Origin: Rhizobium acidisoli
GTDB taxonomy: Bacteria > Pseudomonadota > Alphaproteobacteria > Rhizobiales > Rhizobiaceae
Direction of reading: 5' to 3'
Length of the DNA stretch: 64,000 nucleotides
Assembly (NCBI RefSeq): GCF_002531755.2
Contig: NZ_CP034998.1
Location: forward strand, 2,418,001 to 2,482,000
How positions within the stretch are numbered: position 1 is the first letter of the stretch; each line of letters opens with the position of its first letter. Made by a program: the position numbers and the translations under genes. The notes under the pieces are model-generated. The model saw only the letters and a program-made list of their open reading frames with translations. It did not search any database and was not told where the DNA came from. This document shows positions 61,753 to 64,000 of the stretch, piece after piece.

Positions 61753-61957
61753 GTTCCAAGCCCCTCGGCTGCAATGTGACGGTCCGCGAGAGAAGGCGCG
61801 CAAAGGCATGGCACGGAGGCTCACGCCCCTTCGCCGTCTGCCGCATCATAACAAACGCAAACCCCGCCGCCATCGCGAAAACCGACTCTGACTCAGGCAT
61901 TTACCGTGATTGCCTCTCCTTCCGCTTGAGCAGCATCGCGTCGAGACGCGACCTATT

Positions 61958-62788
61958 TCACTCCTCGACAAAAATCCGCTGGATCATCTCCCAGCTTGCA
62001 GCGTCCGGCGCCAGCAACAACCTTCCCCTCGCCATCGCCGGGCGATAGGCTTCGCCGGTGAGCAGCGCGCCATAGCCGCCAGCTTCGCAGTGGATCAGGA
62101 CGCCGGCGGCGTGGTCCCAGGGTTTGAGCTCGGCGTTCAGAGAAAAGCTCATCGCGCCTGATGCCATCGCCCGGTACTCATAGGCCGAGCAGCGCCATGT
62201 GGTGGTGCGGGCAAAGCGCAGCAGGGCCTGCGCATAGGCCGGCTGATCCTCGGCGGGAAACATGTGCAGCGGCACGAAGCCGTGCATCTCACCGACGGGT
62301 GACGGCGGCGCGACCGCAAGACGGGTCTCTGTACCGTCCCGGGCAATGTGCCAGGCCCCTCGCCCTGGCCGGGCGGCGAGGAAATCGCCGGTCACGGGAT
62401 AGTGGATCAGCCCCGCCACGGTTTCCCCGCCCGAGACGACCGCCACGATCATGCCGAAGAGCGGCAGGCCGTGGGCGAAATTCCAGGTGCCGTCGACAGG
62501 ATCGATGATGACGGCGAGATCGGCATCAGCGAGCCGCGCCAGAATGGCGGGATCGACAGAAACCGCCTCTTCACCGATGGGCAGCGCTTGTGGAAAGCGC
62601 GCCGAAAGCGCCTCGGCGAGCCGCCGTTCGGCGCCGAGATCGGCATCGGTCACCAGATCGTCGGGCGCGGTCTTGGTGCGGATCCCCTCGGCAGTGACGC
62701 CGAGGAAGCGGGGCAGGATTTCCCCCTCCGCCGCCCGTCGCATATCCTCCATCAGCGCGCGGAGGAGCGCATCGGAAATCTCCCTCAC
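61958..62788 (-). CDS. Inositol-monophosphatase-family phosphatase
   Basis: A 276-aa protein starting at GTG 62786-62788, which overlaps the stop of the upstream gene as GTGA. Metal and substrate motifs are intact: GEEAVSVD (Glu-Glu), IDPVDGTWNFAHG (the IDPxDGT-x-N-F signature) and KPWDHAAGVLIHCEAGG. Acts on inositol, histidinol, or other sugar phosphates. Its coupling to a glycerophosphodiesterase and ABC transporter suggests it removes phosphate from an imported or released phosphorylated polyol. Confidence 0.88.
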   Translation of the reverse strand: MREISDALLRALMEDMRRAAEGEILPRFLGVTAEGIRTKTAPDDLVTDADLGAERRLAEALSARFPQALPIGEEAVSVDPAILARLADADLAVIIDPVDGTWNFAHGLPLFGMIVAVVSGGETVAGLIHYPVTGDFLAARPGRGAWHIARDGTETRLAVAPPSPVGEMHGFVPLHMFPAEDQPAYAQALLRFARTTTWRCSAYEYRAMASGAMSFSLNAELKPWDHAAGVLIHCEAGGYGALLTGEAYRPAMARGRLLLAPDAASWEMIQRIFVEE

Positions 62789-63615
62789 CTCTGGCGCGCC
62801 TCGATATAGGCCTTGAGCGCGGCCGGCTGGTCGGTCTGGATGACGCTGATGCCTGATGCCATCATCCGGCCCCAGATCGCATCCGGATCGGCAAGCGCTG
62901 CTCTGTCCGTGAGGCCGCAGCAGGAGACGGGATCGAGCGAGTTGACCCAGAGCGAGATGCCGGCCTCGCGCAGGCGCTGGTGCTGGCCGGCCAGCGTCTC
63001 CAGCCGGTCGAACTTGGCTTCGCACATGAAAGGTTTTATCGAGAGGACCGTCTCGGCGGTCTGGTCGGCGCTGTCGGCCCGGAAGAAGGCCTGACCCATG
63101 AAGGGAATGCCGTCGATGCCGCTTTGCCGGGCGAGCCAGGCGAGCGCCTCCGGCGTATCGGCCCGGGCCTTGAGATCGACCTGGTCTTCCATGCCCATGT
63201 CCTTGACCTTGGCGGCGACGGTGCTCATCAATTCAAGGTGCTTGATATCGAGATCGACGAAGATGCGGCCGCGCACGGTTTCGAGCACCTGTTCCAGCGT
63301 CGGAACGGTCTCCGTCGTAAACGGCTGGTCCGGCCCGCCATCGGCCATGCGCAGCCTGAGACTGGTGATCTCGGCGATCGTCATTTCCTCGGGGATACGG
63401 TCGACGCCGGCCATCCGCTCCAGCGTATCGTCATGCAGTATGAACAGCACGCCGTCAGCGCTCTGGCGGATGTCCACTTCGACGATGTCGTAGCCGCCGG
63501 CAATCGCGTTCTCGATGGCGGCAAGGCTGTTTTCGGGAGCCTGATGCCAGGCGCCGCGATGGGCGGCGATGGCACAGGGACGCGATGGGTCGGCAATGTG
63601 GTCGATGTATTTCAT
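62785..63615 (-). CDS. Glycerophosphodiester phosphodiesterase (GDPD, UgpQ-like)
   Basis: A 276-aa cytoplasmic enzyme (no signal). ATG 63613-63615 with GAAGGA six bases before. Catalytic residues of the GDPD TIM barrel are seen: AAHRGAWHQAPENS (His-Arg, Glu-Asn), VEVDIRQSADGVLFILHDDTLER (Glu-Asp, His). It cuts glycerophosphodiesters to glycerol-3-phosphate and an alcohol. It starts 10 bases after the ABC ATPase stop and overlaps the next gene, as in ugp-type operons. Confidence 0.9.
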   Translation of the reverse strand: MKYIDHIADPSRPCAIAAHRGAWHQAPENSLAAIENAIAGGYDIVEVDIRQSADGVLFILHDDTLERMAGVDRIPEEMTIAEITSLRLRMADGGPDQPFTTETVPTLEQVLETVRGRIFVDLDIKHLELMSTVAAKVKDMGMEDQVDLKARADTPEALAWLARQSGIDGIPFMGQAFFRADSADQTAETVLSIKPFMCEAKFDRLETLAGQHQRLREAGISLWVNSLDPVSCCGLTDRAALADPDAIWGRMMASGISVIQTDQPAALKAYIEARQR

Positions 63616-63625
63616 GGGATTTCCT

Positions 63626-64000
63626 TCAATTCGCGCCGAATGCGCTTGGTATGGCCCTGCCGCTCGCCGGATCGAAAAGATGCAGGCGGGAGTCCGGGAA
63701 ATGGAGGGAGAGCTGGCCGTGGTCGGAAACGTCGGCGCCGAAGGGTGTGGCGATCCTGACGATGGCGCCCGCAAGCTCGGCGGCGAGCACCGCATGCGAG
63801 CCGAGATCCTCGCGGAAACGCAAAGTGGATGTGAGCTTATGTCCGTCTGCCTTGGCGTCGAGAAGGACTTCTTCCGGCCGGATACCGAGCTGATAGGCGC
63901 CGGTGAGCCGCGCCTCAGCCACCACTTGCCCGTCGGCGAGCCTGAGGACCGCGCCATCTCCGGTGACAGGCAGGATGTTCATCGGCGGCGCGCCGATGAA
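63626..64000 (-). CDS. ABC transporter ATP-binding protein, C-terminal part (cut by window edge)
   Basis: Only the last 124 codons are inside the window and the frame is open at base 64000. It reads FIGAPPMNILPVTGDG, then LGIRPEEVLLD and a TOBE domain, ending LHLFDPASGRAIPSAFGAN. FIGxPxMN and GIRPE are hallmarks of CUT1 (MalK/UgpC) ATPases. With the GDPD next to it, a glycerol-3-phosphate or glycerophosphodiester importer is likely but the substrate cannot be fixed from this part. Confidence 0.85.
   Translation of the reverse strand, partial: FIGAPPMNILPVTGDGAVLRLADGQVVAEARLTGAYQLGIRPEEVLLDAKADGHKLTSTLRFREDLGSHAVLAAELAGAIVRIATPFGADVSDHGQLSLHFPDSRLHLFDPASGRAIPSAFGAN

Overview
The window looks like chromosome or large-replicon DNA of a fast-growing Rhizobium (R. 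leguminosarum/R. etli type). The clues are overall high GC, a short second FtsZ (FtsZ2), a MocE-type ferredoxin operon, an EcfG/RpoE2-like promoter, and many mosaic palindromic intergenic repeats of the kind described as RIME in rhizobia. This assignment is inference; no rRNA or tRNA gene was seen.

Layout. 1-3.5 kb: an OLD/TOPRIM-type ATPase cut by the left edge, a 249-aa partner of unknown function, a probable decayed gene and a small conserved protein. 3.8-6.5 kb: ftsZ2 facing a VCBS-repeat protein. 6.9-12.2 kb: housekeeping and stress-type singletons, namely an XRE regulator divergent from an SDR enzyme, a 57-aa protein behind a stress-type promoter, a SUFU-like protein, SRPBCC, GFA and DJ-1/PfpI proteins. 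12.4-17.0 kb: a LacI regulator followed by a di-iron hydroxylase, MocE ferredoxin, ferredoxin reductase and TIM-barrel operon. 17.1-23.8 kb: a tight six-gene signalling operon (GGDEF-EAL, ATPase-like regulator, STAS-methyltransferase fusion, Cache-HAMP-PP2C phosphatase, slr1658-like and slr1659-like regulators), the most interesting system here. 24.6-30.2 kb: a glycine-rich secreted protein, a TetR/oxidoreductase pair and a MHYT-PAS-GGDEF-EAL protein.

30.5-34.2 kb is an AT-richer accessory block: a tail-anchored protein, a GNAT, and a convergent operon of GNAT-PUA-like, ASCH and P-loop kinase genes. 34.5-41.6 kb: GFA, LysR/zinc-dehydrogenase/MFS genes, a secreted protein and a cyclase-TPR protein. 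41.7-49.7 kb: a sugar ABC transporter operon with GH42 beta-galactosidase, divergent from a ROK repressor. 50-61 kb: small secreted proteins, a MocR-type regulator divergent from a DMT exporter, a CHASE4-like kinase with its response regulator, a frameshifted GNAT, and a DUF899 block. 61.1-64 kb: a PPP phosphatase and the end of an ABC transporter operon with glycerophosphodiesterase and inositol-monophosphatase-family genes.

Most large gene-free gaps are filled by perfect or near-perfect long inverted repeats that fall into at least four families. Several transcription-factor sites are proposed from inverted or direct repeats in divergent promoter regions; all are readings by eye and untested.
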